Under the pieces are notes generated by a model that saw nothing but the letters and a program-made list of their open reading frames with translations, did no database searches and was not told the DNA's origin. Source: Prolixibacteraceae bacterium (lineage in GTDB: Bacteria; Bacteroidota; Bacteroidia; Bacteroidales; Prolixibacteraceae). Taken from it: 64,000 nucleotides of DNA. The DNA lies in contig JAQUIJ010000004.1 of the NCBI GenBank assembly GCA_028683385.1, positions 89,416 to 153,415 of the forward strand. Direction: 5' to 3'. A program made the position numbers and the translations under genes. Below are positions 1-12,594 of this stretch, one piece after another. Positions within the stretch are counted from its first letter, which is position 1. Each line of letters opens with the position of its first letter.

Positions 1-1373
1 GGGGAAATTACAATGGAACGCCAGTCCGGACCATTTCAATTCTCGACGGAATAACTTCCAAACTTTCAGCCAAAAAGATAATCTATGACAAAGGATGCGA
101 TTTGGTTGAGGATAAAGTGACTGACAGCTATTTCCCGAATTGTTCGATTGATGGTAAAAAGGGTTTTAAAGCCACTTATTGGAATACTTCAGATCGTTCA
201 GGCGATGTTGTGGCAACACAACAAATCACAGACCCCATCAAGCTAACCACTGCTGGACAGCACGAATTTGCTTCAGGAGTAAAACTGGAAGGCTTTTCGG
301 CAAAATATGAAACTGAATTCGAAGCGCCTAAAACGGAAGAAATTGTGTTTAAATGCGGAGCTGCCGGGTACTTTGAACTTTTCGTAAATGGTGAGTCGGT
401 AAGGAAGTTTAATAACTGGAGGGTGCTGATTTCGCGGATTCCTTACAAGGTTGAAGCTGGTAAAAAATACAAAATTGAAATGCGTTTTGCCCAGTTGAAC
501 AATTGGGAAGCAAATATCGAATTCAATTTTGGTAGAGAAGTAGCTGTTGACTATACCAATTTGATCAGTAAACTGAAAGGTACTGATGTGGTTGTGTTTG
601 TAGGCGGACTTTCTACCGTACTCGAAGGTGAAGAAATGCCTGTATCGTTTCCTGGTTTTAAAGGCGGTGACCGCACCAATATCGACCTTCCTGCCGTTCA
701 GCGTAATTGCCTGAAAGCTTTGAAGCAGGCCGGAAAGAAGGTAATTTTTGTAAATTGTTCAGGCTCTGCCATTGCATTTACTCCTGAAACCGAAACCTGT
801 GATGCTATCCTTCAGGCATGGTATCCTGGCGAATCGGGTGGTCAGGCAGTTGCCGACGTACTTTTTGGTGATTATAACCCATCGGGAAAACTACCCGTCA
901 CTTTCTATAAAAATTCGGATCAGCTAAAAGATTTTGAAGACTACTCGATGAAAGGCCGCACATATCGGTACATGAACGATGCATTGTTCCCATTTGGTTA
1001 TGGATTGAGCTACACCACCTTCAAAATTGGGGATGTCCAACCTTGCAAGACCGAGATCAGGAAAGACGAAACTCTTGAACTGACTATTCCGGTGTCGAAC
1101 ATTGGTAAACGAACAGGAACCGAAGTGGTTCAGGTTTATGTGAAGAAAGTGAATGATTCAGACGGCCCAATTAAAACCCTGAGAGGGTTTAAAAAACTTG
1201 AAGTTGCTGCTGGTAAAACCATTCCTGTTTCCATTGAACTTCCATCATCGGCATTCGAATTCTACGATCGCAGCCAACTCAAAATGGCTGTTACTTCTGG
1301 GGAATATGAAGTGTTCGTTGGAACAAGTTCAGATGAAAAAGATTTAAAATCGCTAAAAATTAGCGTCTTATAA
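1..1373 (+). CDS. GH3 beta-glycosidase, C-terminal part (5' end outside window)
   Basis: The reading frame is open from base 3, so the gene begins left of the window; about 456 residues are visible. The first residues (GNYNGTP) match the segment after the catalytic TIM barrel of family GH3. A PA14-like insert follows (visible residues about 50-180), then the alpha/beta sandwich with the GDR motif and the WYPGESGG segment, and a C-terminal fibronectin-III-like domain (FPFGYGLSYTTF onward). PA14-bearing GH3 enzymes of Bacteroidota are usually exported beta-xylosidases or beta-glucosidases; the GH43/GH39/esterase neighbours favour xylan or xylo-oligosaccharides. The nucleophile Asp lies outside the window. 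It is first of 23 co-oriented genes, 36 bp before a GH43 gene. Family assignment is firm, substrate inferred. Confidence 0.93.
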   Translation, partial: GNYNGTPVRTISILDGITSKLSAKKIIYDKGCDLVEDKVTDSYFPNCSIDGKKGFKATYWNTSDRSGDVVATQQITDPIKLTTAGQHEFASGVKLEGFSAKYETEFEAPKTEEIVFKCGAAGYFELFVNGESVRKFNNWRVLISRIPYKVEAGKKYKIEMRFAQLNNWEANIEFNFGREVAVDYTNLISKLKGTDVVVFVGGLSTVLEGEEMPVSFPGFKGGDRTNIDLPAVQRNCLKALKQAGKKVIFVNCSGSAIAFTPETETCDAILQAWYPGESGGQAVADVLFGDYNPSGKLPVTFYKNSDQLKDFEDYSMKGRTYRYMNDALFPFGYGLSYTTFKIGDVQPCKTEIRKDETLELTIPVSNIGKRTGTEVVQVYVKKVNDSDGPIKTLRGFKKLEVAAGKTIPVSIELPSSAFEFYDRSQLKMAVTSGEYEVFVGTSSDEKDLKSLKISVL

Positions 1374-1409
1374 ATAGACCATGATTACAGTTAAGAATAC
1401 TATCAAGTT

Positions 1410-2780
1410 ATGAAGATCAAAAATCAAATTTCAATTTTACTTTTAATTGTGCTAATTGGATTTAGCCAATACTCGAAAGCTGATTATCCGATCGTTTCTC
1501 ATCGTCACTTAGCCGATCCGGGAGCGATGGTATATAACGGCAGGGTTTATCTCTACTGTTCCAATGATGATGAAAATCCTGGCGACGATAAGTCTGGTTA
1601 TCAAATGAAATCAATTGTCTGCGTTTCAAGCAGCGATTTAAAAAACTGGACGGATCATGGCATTGTTTTCGAAGTACCCAAAGACTGTTCATGGGCATCT
1701 TTTAGCTGGGCTCCTTCGCCAGCCGAACGCGACGGAAAGTTTTTCCTTTATTTTGGCAACAGCGGAAACGGAATTGGTGTTGCCGTTGCTGACAATCCAC
1801 TGGGTCCGTTTGTTGATCCACTTGGAAAACCGCTGGTTGAAACCAATACCCCGGGCGTTATGCCTGCCGAACACATGTGGCTTTTCGACCCAATGACTTT
1901 CATCGACGACGATGGCCAAGCCTACATGTATTTTGGTGGAAATGGCGACAACAATGTGCGCGTTATCAAATTGAACCGCGACATGATCAGTGTGGATGGT
2001 TCTGCTATTCAACTGACTGCACAAAACTTCTTTGAAGCGTCGTGGATGCACAAAAACAATGGGATCTATTATTTTTCTTATTCGGCCAACCCACGTGCAC
2101 AAATGCGCATCGATTACATGAAAAGTACCAGCCCGACATCGGGATTTACTTATGGGGGAGCCATTTCGAAGCAACCACCGTTAAACGATAACAACAACCA
2201 TCAGGCAATTTTTAAAATGAACGGCGAGTGGTACGAGGCATACCATAACCGCGTGGTGGCAAAACAGGCTGGTATTCCGCCGGTTTACAAACGCAATTTG
2301 TGCATCGACCAGTTTAAACACAATGCTGATGGTACCATCGACACAATGAAAAATACCGTTGATGGCGTAGCTCAATTGGCTTTCCTGAATCCGTTTAAAC
2401 GTGTGGAAGCTGAAACCATGAATGCACAGTCAGGTATTTATACTGAAAGCTGTAAGGCGGGAGGAATGGATGTTTGCAACATCGAAAACGGCGACTGGAT
2501 CAAAATCCGAGGTGTTGATTTTGGAAAAAAAGGGGCGGAGAAATTCAGCGCCAGTGTTGCAGGAACTGTTGGTAATGGCCAAATCGAACTTCGTGTTGGC
2601 GATCCTTCAGGAACATTAATCGGAACCTGTCAGGTTACTTCAACCGGCGATGCGCAAACGTGGAAAACCATTAGTTGCAAGGTCAATAAGGTAACTGGTG
2701 TTCAGGATTTGTATCTGAAATTCACCGGCAGCGAGGGCAAATTATTCAACTTCGACTGGTGGCAGTTTAGTGAAAAATAA
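1410..2780 (+). CDS. GH43 glycosidase with C-terminal CBM6
   Basis: A secreted 456-residue protein with a signal peptide ending near residue 24. Residues about 28-320 form a GH43 five-bladed propeller: LADPG carries the catalytic base Asp, LFDPMTFIDDDG the pKa-modulating Asp and FFEASW the acid Glu. Residues about 330-456 (RVEAETM through FDWWQF) are a CBM6-type carbohydrate-binding module. GH43 with CBM6 usually means an arabinofuranosidase, arabinoxylan arabinofuranohydrolase or beta-xylosidase. The start is the first ATG before a good signal peptide. It probably shares a transcript with the GH3 gene. The same architecture recurs in the GH43 at 25,993. Exact substrate cannot be read from sequence. 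Confidence 0.93.
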   Translation: MKIKNQISILLLIVLIGFSQYSKADYPIVSHRHLADPGAMVYNGRVYLYCSNDDENPGDDKSGYQMKSIVCVSSSDLKNWTDHGIVFEVPKDCSWASFSWAPSPAERDGKFFLYFGNSGNGIGVAVADNPLGPFVDPLGKPLVETNTPGVMPAEHMWLFDPMTFIDDDGQAYMYFGGNGDNNVRVIKLNRDMISVDGSAIQLTAQNFFEASWMHKNNGIYYFSYSANPRAQMRIDYMKSTSPTSGFTYGGAISKQPPLNDNNNHQAIFKMNGEWYEAYHNRVVAKQAGIPPVYKRNLCIDQFKHNADGTIDTMKNTVDGVAQLAFLNPFKRVEAETMNAQSGIYTESCKAGGMDVCNIENGDWIKIRGVDFGKKGAEKFSASVAGTVGNGQIELRVGDPSGTLIGTCQVTSTGDAQTWKTISCKVNKVTGVQDLYLKFTGSEGKLFNFDWWQFSEK

Positions 2781-2813
2781 TCCTGAAAAGGAAGAAAAAT
2801 TTAAAACATGGCT

Positions 2814-3723
<910 letters not shown>

Positions 3724-3772
3724 ATCACTGTTTGGGATTAAACTCATTCAACTTAAGATAGTCTAAATCATT

Positions 3773-4936
3773 ATGAAAATAAATATTCGATTTTCAGCAA
3801 TCGTTACTTTAATTGCGGCTGGGGCAATGCTGGCATTCAATGCGAATGCTCAAACTGAGGCAAAAAAGCAACTTGTCCCCACCGTGACCATCCCGGCACC
3901 TCCCGGATCGAAAGGTTTTGGTATGCCGCAACCCGCCAAACCGGGAGCAACCACACCGCCACCGATGATTCCCAGGGTAAGCGCAAGTGTAACCGAACAA
4001 CGCGAGATTACAACCAAAACATTGGATGAGCTGAGCATGAGCGACCCGTATATTCTGGCCGACGACGCAACAAAAACCTATTACCTGACCAGCAGCGGAG
4101 GCTGTATTTATAAAAGTACCGATCTGAAAAACTGGACCGGACCTTATGGGGCCTACGATACCCGTGGAACCTGGATGGAAGGAATCAATTTTGTGGCGGC
4201 TGCCGAAATCCATAAAGTGAATGGCAAATACTATTACGCGGCAACTTTTGGCGACCGGAAAGAGCTGGTCGATGTGGTCCCACGCCGGTACAATGTTTAC
4301 CGTCATCAAACCATGATTTTAGAAGCGGATAAGGCTGAAGGTCCTTTTAAACTAAAGAATTCGGATCCAAATTATGATTATTTGCCTCATCACCTGGATA
4401 TTATCGACGGGACTATTTATGTTGAAAATGGTCAGCCTTATATGGTTTTCGTCAATGAATGGATGCAGACTTTCGACGGAACCATGGAATATGTGAAACT
4501 TTCGCCCGACCTAAGCAAAACGATCAGTGAACCGGTGATGCTTTTTCGGGCAACCGAATCGCCTTGCCCGCTCGAAATGGTTGGCAACGGCGAAATGACT
4601 TACGGCCTTAAAATTCCGGGTTGGGTAACCGATGGTCCTCAGTTGTTCCGCACCAAAACCGGAAAATTGGGTATGTTGTGGGCTTCGTGGGGCGCCAAAC
4701 GATACCTTGAATGTGTGGCTTACTCACAGTCGGGTACCATCGACGGCCCATGGATTCAGGAAGAAAAACCATTCATTGACGACAACACCGGTCACGGAAT
4801 GCTATTCCGGACATTCGACGGAAAACTATTGCTAAGCATTCACCATGCTGAAGGCGACGGCCCACGCAAACCACAGCTTTGGGAAGTGGACGATTCGGGC
4901 GATAAGCTGGTGTTGGGTAAAAGATTTAATCCTTAA
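3773..4936 (+). CDS. GH43-family protein, TDGP variant (paralogue of the gene at 29,702)
   Basis: A 387-residue exported protein: signal peptide to about residue 27, a proline-rich linker (residues 34-70), then a GH43-type propeller. SMSDPYI carries the expected base Asp and HLDIIDGTIY the second Asp. At the usual catalytic-acid position, where most GH43 proteins have TEGP, this one has VTDGP, so Asp replaces Glu. The paralogue at 29,702 has the same change, which suggests a subfamily trait rather than decay. Probable role is in arabinoxylan side-chain removal. Because the acid residue is atypical, activity should not be assumed. Confidence 0.85.
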   Translation: MKINIRFSAIVTLIAAGAMLAFNANAQTEAKKQLVPTVTIPAPPGSKGFGMPQPAKPGATTPPPMIPRVSASVTEQREITTKTLDELSMSDPYILADDATKTYYLTSSGGCIYKSTDLKNWTGPYGAYDTRGTWMEGINFVAAAEIHKVNGKYYYAATFGDRKELVDVVPRRYNVYRHQTMILEADKAEGPFKLKNSDPNYDYLPHHLDIIDGTIYVENGQPYMVFVNEWMQTFDGTMEYVKLSPDLSKTISEPVMLFRATESPCPLEMVGNGEMTYGLKIPGWVTDGPQLFRTKTGKLGMLWASWGAKRYLECVAYSQSGTIDGPWIQEEKPFIDDNTGHGMLFRTFDGKLLLSIHHAEGDGPRKPQLWEVDDSGDKLVLGKRFNP

Positions 4937-4964
4937 CTAAAACATTAACCTACATAAATCTTAA

Positions 4965-6137
<1,173 letters not shown>

Positions 6138-6165
6138 TGGGAATTATTAAATGTCTTATTTTTTT

Positions 6166-6255
6166 GACTCACCCCCATGTCCGCTAGCGGCCGTCCCCCC
6201 TCTCTTTTTAAAGAGAGGGGGAAAGCCCCGAGCACTCGGGGCGCGGGGGTGAGTC
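6166..6255. repeat. Large GC-rich branched inverted repeat
   Basis: Nested inverted repeats fill the 180-bp gap between two esterase genes. The outer stem is gactcaccccc at 6166-6176 with its complement at 6245-6255. Inside are the palindrome ccgctagcgg (6181-6190), a long stem cccctctcttt / aaagagagggg (about 6196-6221) and ccccgagcactcgggg (6226-6241). The predicted RNA would be a branched junction. It is far more GC-rich than the flanking sequence and has no following T-run, so a simple terminator is unlikely; a mobile intergenic repeat or mRNA-processing element is more plausible. Confidence 0.6.
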
Positions 6256-6302
6256 CAGGTAATAAGAAACAAACACGATGATATTTTCTTTTGATTACTT
6301 AA

Positions 6303-8617
<2,315 letters not shown>

Positions 8618-8648
8618 TACCAAGATAGAAGTTTTTAATGTGCTTTTT

Positions 8649-8687
8649 TAAGCCTCCCTTTCGGGGGGAGGTTTGGAAAGGGCTTCA
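8649..8687. repeat. Intergenic GC-rich hairpin
   Basis: Two overlapping inverted repeats (aagcctccctttc with gaaagggctt, and ctccctttcggggggag) lie between the stop of the third CE1 gene and the carboxylesterase start. The stretch ggggaggtttgga resembles the element at 2,814. No T-run follows in the plus direction, so termination is uncertain. Confidence 0.45.
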
Positions 8688-8699
8688 AAAGATAAAAAC

Positions 8700-10262
8700 A
8701 TGAAAAAAATAGTTGGTTTAGTTTCAATGTTAATGGTGTTTGTTGCTGTGCAAAACTTTGCACAGCAGCCTTCACCTGTAAAAGTTCAGGAAGGTTTGGT
8801 ACAGGGATCTTTTGAAGACGGGTTGACCGTTTACAAAGGAATTCCGTTTGCAGCACCACCAGTAGGGGATTTGCGCTGGAAAGCGCCACAACCACCGGCT
8901 AAATGGGACGGTGTGCGACAGGCAACAGAATTCGCTCCGGCCCCGATGCAGGGAGGCAACCCTCCTTCAGGGAAAAGTGAAGATTGTCTGTACCTGAATA
9001 TCTGGACACCTGCAAAATCGGCCAGAGACAAAATTCCGGTCATGGTATATATTTATGGCGGAGGATTTGCCGGTGGTTATACTTCCGATCCGTGGATTGG
9101 TGGTGAAAAGCTGGCAAAAAAAGGTGTAATTCTGGTTAGTATTGCCTATCGGGTCAATCAGTTCGGATTTTTGGCACATCCTGAATTAAGCGCCGAAAGT
9201 CCCAATCATGTTTCAGGAAATTACGGGATTCTCGACCAGATTGCCGGGCTGAAATGGATACAAAAAAACATTGCTGCATTTGGTGGCGATCCGTCGAAGG
9301 TAACCATTTTCGGTGAGTCGGCCGGAGCCATTTCTGTGAGCATGTTGTGCGCTTCGCCGCTGGCAAAAGGTTTATTCAGCGGCGCCATTTCGCAAAGTGG
9401 TGGCTCATTTGGGCCTACCCGCCCAACAACTTTTCCGGGCGAGAACATGAAAACGCTGAAACAGGCCGAAGAAAGCGGCAAAACGTATGTGCAAAAGGCG
9501 GGCGTTTCGTCGATTGCCGACCTCCGAAAAATTGAGGCAGATAAAGTACCTTCCGGTTTTGGAATGTCTGGTGGCTGGCCAATTACCGATGGATACGTGA
9601 TTCCTGACGATCAGCATAAATTATACGAAGCCGGAAAATACAACGATGTTTCGGTTCTTATTGGATACAACTCAGACGAAGGTGCTAGCTTTTCACGGGA
9701 GAAAACTCCTGAAGAATACTATGCCGGTGTAAAAGCGCGCTACGGAAAGTTCGCCGACGAGTTGATCAAAGCTTATCCTGCTGCGGAAAACTCGGTCCCG
9801 AAAACTGCACGCGACCTGGCCCGCGACGCCGCATTTGGATGGCAAACCTGGGCTTGGGCAAATCTTCAATCCAAAACCGGAAAATCGAAAGTGTATTACT
9901 ATTATTTCGATCAGCACCCCGATTATCCGAAAGATTCGCCTAAGTATGGCTACGGTTCACCGCATGCGCAGGATGTTTCGTACGTTTTTCAGCATTTGGA
10001 CACCAAAAATCCTGAAACAACAAAGTCTGATCTGGAGATTTCAGAGGCCATGTCAACCTATTGGACCAACTTCGCAAAGTATGGCAATCCAAACGGGAAT
10101 GGAGTTCCCGAGTGGCCTGCTTTCAGTGAAGCCAATCCGAAGGTGATGTATTTCAGCCAGAAACCTTTCGTAGGACCGGTGCCAAGCGCCGAATCGCTGA
10201 AAGTTCTGGATCGCTATTTCGAATGGAGACGTTCGCCGGAAGGGGAAGGCTGGGCAAAGTAG
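8700..10262 (+). CDS. Type-B carboxylesterase
   Basis: A 520-residue exported esterase of the carboxylesterase/cholinesterase family. I place the start at the ATG at 8700, which gives a clean signal peptide to about residue 23; an upstream in-frame TTG at 8673 lies within a hairpin and is unlikely. Visible landmarks are GIPFAAPPVGDLRWKAP near the N-terminus, the oxyanion loop YGGGFAGG, catalytic Ser207 in FGESAGA, the acidic residue in YNSDEGA and a His in GSPHAQDVSYVF. Such enzymes hydrolyse small carboxylic esters; in this cluster aromatic or acetyl esters of xylan are reasonable substrates. Confidence 0.92.
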   Translation: MKKIVGLVSMLMVFVAVQNFAQQPSPVKVQEGLVQGSFEDGLTVYKGIPFAAPPVGDLRWKAPQPPAKWDGVRQATEFAPAPMQGGNPPSGKSEDCLYLNIWTPAKSARDKIPVMVYIYGGGFAGGYTSDPWIGGEKLAKKGVILVSIAYRVNQFGFLAHPELSAESPNHVSGNYGILDQIAGLKWIQKNIAAFGGDPSKVTIFGESAGAISVSMLCASPLAKGLFSGAISQSGGSFGPTRPTTFPGENMKTLKQAEESGKTYVQKAGVSSIADLRKIEADKVPSGFGMSGGWPITDGYVIPDDQHKLYEAGKYNDVSVLIGYNSDEGASFSREKTPEEYYAGVKARYGKFADELIKAYPAAENSVPKTARDLARDAAFGWQTWAWANLQSKTGKSKVYYYYFDQHPDYPKDSPKYGYGSPHAQDVSYVFQHLDTKNPETTKSDLEISEAMSTYWTNFAKYGNPNGNGVPEWPAFSEANPKVMYFSQKPFVGPVPSAESLKVLDRYFEWRRSPEGEGWAK

Positions 10263-10308
10263 AATGGGAGGATTACTGACGAAATCACTTCAAAATAAAA
10301 GGTAAACA

Positions 10309-10863
10309 ATGAAAATTACATACCGGATATCGGCTGTTCTGTTAGCGTTTATCGTTTTTGCCTCGTATGGTGCTTCAGCCCAAAACGCGAATTCAGAAAA
10401 AGTGGTGGGGCAATACAAGGATTTCAAAACCGAATTGATGTGGGAAGCAAAAGTAAAAATTGCTAACACGATCAACGTGGGCGAAAGCAAGCGCGGAGTC
10501 CGACGGGTTATTCCAATTACGGGTGGAACATTCAGCGGTCCGAAAATCAAGGGAGAAGTATTGCCCGGCGGTGAAGACTGGCAATTGGTTCGTCCAGATG
10601 GCGATACTGAGCTGAATGCGCGCTATCTGTTAAAAACCGATGATGGTATTGTTATTCAGGTAATAAATCAGGCTTTAATGCATGTTCCTGCCAAGGACGA
10701 GGAAGGTGGTTTTTATGTGAAATCAGTTATCGATCTGGAAGCTCCAAACGACAGCAAATACGACTATCTGAACCATGCCATTTTCCTGGGAACGCTTACA
10801 ATTCCTCAGCTAAAACCCAATGAAGAGCCCTATGTAATTATCGGAGTTTACAAATTGCTCTAA
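10309..10863 (+). CDS. Exported DUF3237-family protein
   Basis: A 184-residue protein with a signal peptide to about residue 24, followed by one small beta-barrel domain of the DUF3237/UPF0311 type: GVRRVIPITGGTFSGP near residue 65, VLPGGEDWQLVRPDG near 85 and a C-terminal YVIIGVYKLL strand. The family has no firmly known reaction. Export and position between a carboxylesterase and a serine hydrolase suggest a periplasmic role with ester substrates or the aromatic acids they release. Length is typical of a DUF3237 domain plus leader. Family call is good, function unknown. Confidence 0.8.
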   Translation: MKITYRISAVLLAFIVFASYGASAQNANSEKVVGQYKDFKTELMWEAKVKIANTINVGESKRGVRRVIPITGGTFSGPKIKGEVLPGGEDWQLVRPDGDTELNARYLLKTDDGIVIQVINQALMHVPAKDEEGGFYVKSVIDLEAPNDSKYDYLNHAIFLGTLTIPQLKPNEEPYVIIGVYKLL

Positions 10864-10959
10864 ATCAATGAATCATCACGACATCACTGCCAATAAAATT
10901 TTGAAAGAACAATCATTTTTACAGACATAAACCTAATACTCAACCAAAACCAAATCAAC

Positions 10960-12567
10960 ATGAAAAAATTATATCTGATCCCACTGGTAATTGCTTGCAT
11001 GATAAGCTTGCAGCCGGTTGTTTTAGCGCAGGAAGTCAGTAAACTTCCGCGAAGCACTCCAGAACTGGAAGGCGTTTCGTCTGCCGGAATTATTGATTTT
11101 ATAGATGCTGCGGATACAAGTGGCCTTGAAAATCATAGTTTTATGATGCTCCGGCATGGAAAAGTAATTGCCGAAGGCTGGTGGAAACCTTACGGACCCG
11201 ATTATAAACATATCATGTTTTCGGCCAGTAAAACATTTACAGCCACTGCGATTGGTCTCGCAGTTTCGGAGAACAGGCTTAAAGTGACCGATAAAATCAT
11301 CACTTTTTTCCCGTATTCGTTACCCGATACCATTAGCGAATACATGAAAGGAATGACGGTGAAAGACCTGTTGACCATGTCAGCCGGGCAGGATCCAGAA
11401 CCAAGTGCGTGGGGTGCCAACGGCGATTGGATGACCCTATTTTTATCGACAGCGCCCAAGCATAAACCGGGTACCGTTTTTAAATACAACAACATGGCCA
11501 CTTTTATGCTTTCGGCCATCGTTCAGCAGGTTACCGGCGAAACAGTTTTTAATTACCTCATGCCCCGCATTTTCAAACCGCTTGGAATCCGCGGAATCGA
11601 CTGGGATTTGAATCCGCAGGGAATAAATATGGGAATGATTGGGTTACGGCTTCGGACTGAAGACCTTGCAAAATTTGGGCAATTACTTTTGAATGGCGGA
11701 GTCTGGAACGGCAAACAATTGATTCCAAAAGAATGGATTAAAGAGGCAACGGCTTTTCACATCAAAAACTCGGATGAACCCGAAGAAAAAAGAAGTTTGA
11801 GCGACTGGGGACAGGGTTATGCCTATCAGATGTGGCGCGGTAAAAACAACACGGTACGGCTCGATGGAATGGGTGGCCAATTTGTTGTACTTATTCCCGA
11901 TAAAGATGCTATCGTGGTGTTCACGGCCAACAATACCAATACACAAAAGCAACTCGACCTGATTCATAAATACCTGATTCCTGCCATTAGATCGGACAAA
12001 GCCTTGGCTCCGGCTCCTGCTCTTCAGGAGGAAATGGTTAAAAAGGCAGCCGCATTAACCATCAAGCCCGGATTTGAAAAATCATCAGAATCAAGTTTCG
12101 AAAAATCAGTTTCAGGAAAAGAATTTATTCTTTCGGAAAACGAAAATAAAATTCAATCGGTCTATTTCTCGTTCAAAAATGGCGACTGCACTTTTGCCAT
12201 TAAAAGAGATAATGCGGTGTCGTCAATTAAAGCTGGCAGCAATGAGTGGTTGGTGTCAAATACTTTGTCCGCATCACTTTTAGCTCCTCCTCGCAACAGT
12301 TTTTCAAAATCGGTTGACGCCAGTTATTCCATTTTAAAACCGGTAATAAAAGTGGCTGCCCAATATGCCTGGACTGATGAGAAAACCTTGGAGATTGCCG
12401 GCCGCTTTGTGGAAGAAACTCTTGGATCGGAAACCATTGTATGTAAGTTTTCAGAACAAAATAATGAAGTAAGAATTACCATCGAACCAAAAACACCAAT
12501 CCGAGCCGGAAGGGGATTTGGACCTCAGCAACCTGTTGTTTTAAGAGGCGCAATGGTCAATTTATAG
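10960..12567 (+). CDS. Serine hydrolase, beta-lactamase/class C family, with extra C-terminal domain
   Basis: A 535-residue exported protein, signal peptide to about residue 23. The N-terminal 350 residues form a class C beta-lactamase-like fold: nucleophile in the SASK tetrad (Ser88, Lys91), YNN near residue 175 and a GMGGQFVV segment near 305. The last 180 residues are a beta-rich extension found in many Bacteroidota members of this family. These proteins are often esterases or D-aminopeptidases rather than antibiotic-resistance enzymes, and the esterase-rich setting favours an esterase. Substrate is unknown. Confidence 0.85.
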   Translation: MKKLYLIPLVIACMISLQPVVLAQEVSKLPRSTPELEGVSSAGIIDFIDAADTSGLENHSFMMLRHGKVIAEGWWKPYGPDYKHIMFSASKTFTATAIGLAVSENRLKVTDKIITFFPYSLPDTISEYMKGMTVKDLLTMSAGQDPEPSAWGANGDWMTLFLSTAPKHKPGTVFKYNNMATFMLSAIVQQVTGETVFNYLMPRIFKPLGIRGIDWDLNPQGINMGMIGLRLRTEDLAKFGQLLLNGGVWNGKQLIPKEWIKEATAFHIKNSDEPEEKRSLSDWGQGYAYQMWRGKNNTVRLDGMGGQFVVLIPDKDAIVVFTANNTNTQKQLDLIHKYLIPAIRSDKALAPAPALQEEMVKKAAALTIKPGFEKSSESSFEKSVSGKEFILSENENKIQSVYFSFKNGDCTFAIKRDNAVSSIKAGSNEWLVSNTLSASLLAPPRNSFSKSVDASYSILKPVIKVAAQYAWTDEKTLEIAGRFVEETLGSETIVCKFSEQNNEVRITIEPKTPIRAGRGFGPQQPVVLRGAMVNL

Positions 12568-12594
12568 CATAGTGTATTAAATGTTAATAACGAG

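Noticed and set aside
1689-2174. Minus-strand 161-codon frame inside the GH43 gene
   Set aside because: Shadow of the GH43 coding frame; similar shadows occur across the whole hydrolase block.
8673-8699. TTG start giving a longer carboxylesterase
   Set aside because: The added codons fall in an intergenic hairpin and would hide the signal peptide.
10960-12567. Beta-lactam resistance gene
   Set aside because: The class C fold is shared by many esterases and peptidases; the setting and C-terminal extension point away from resistance.
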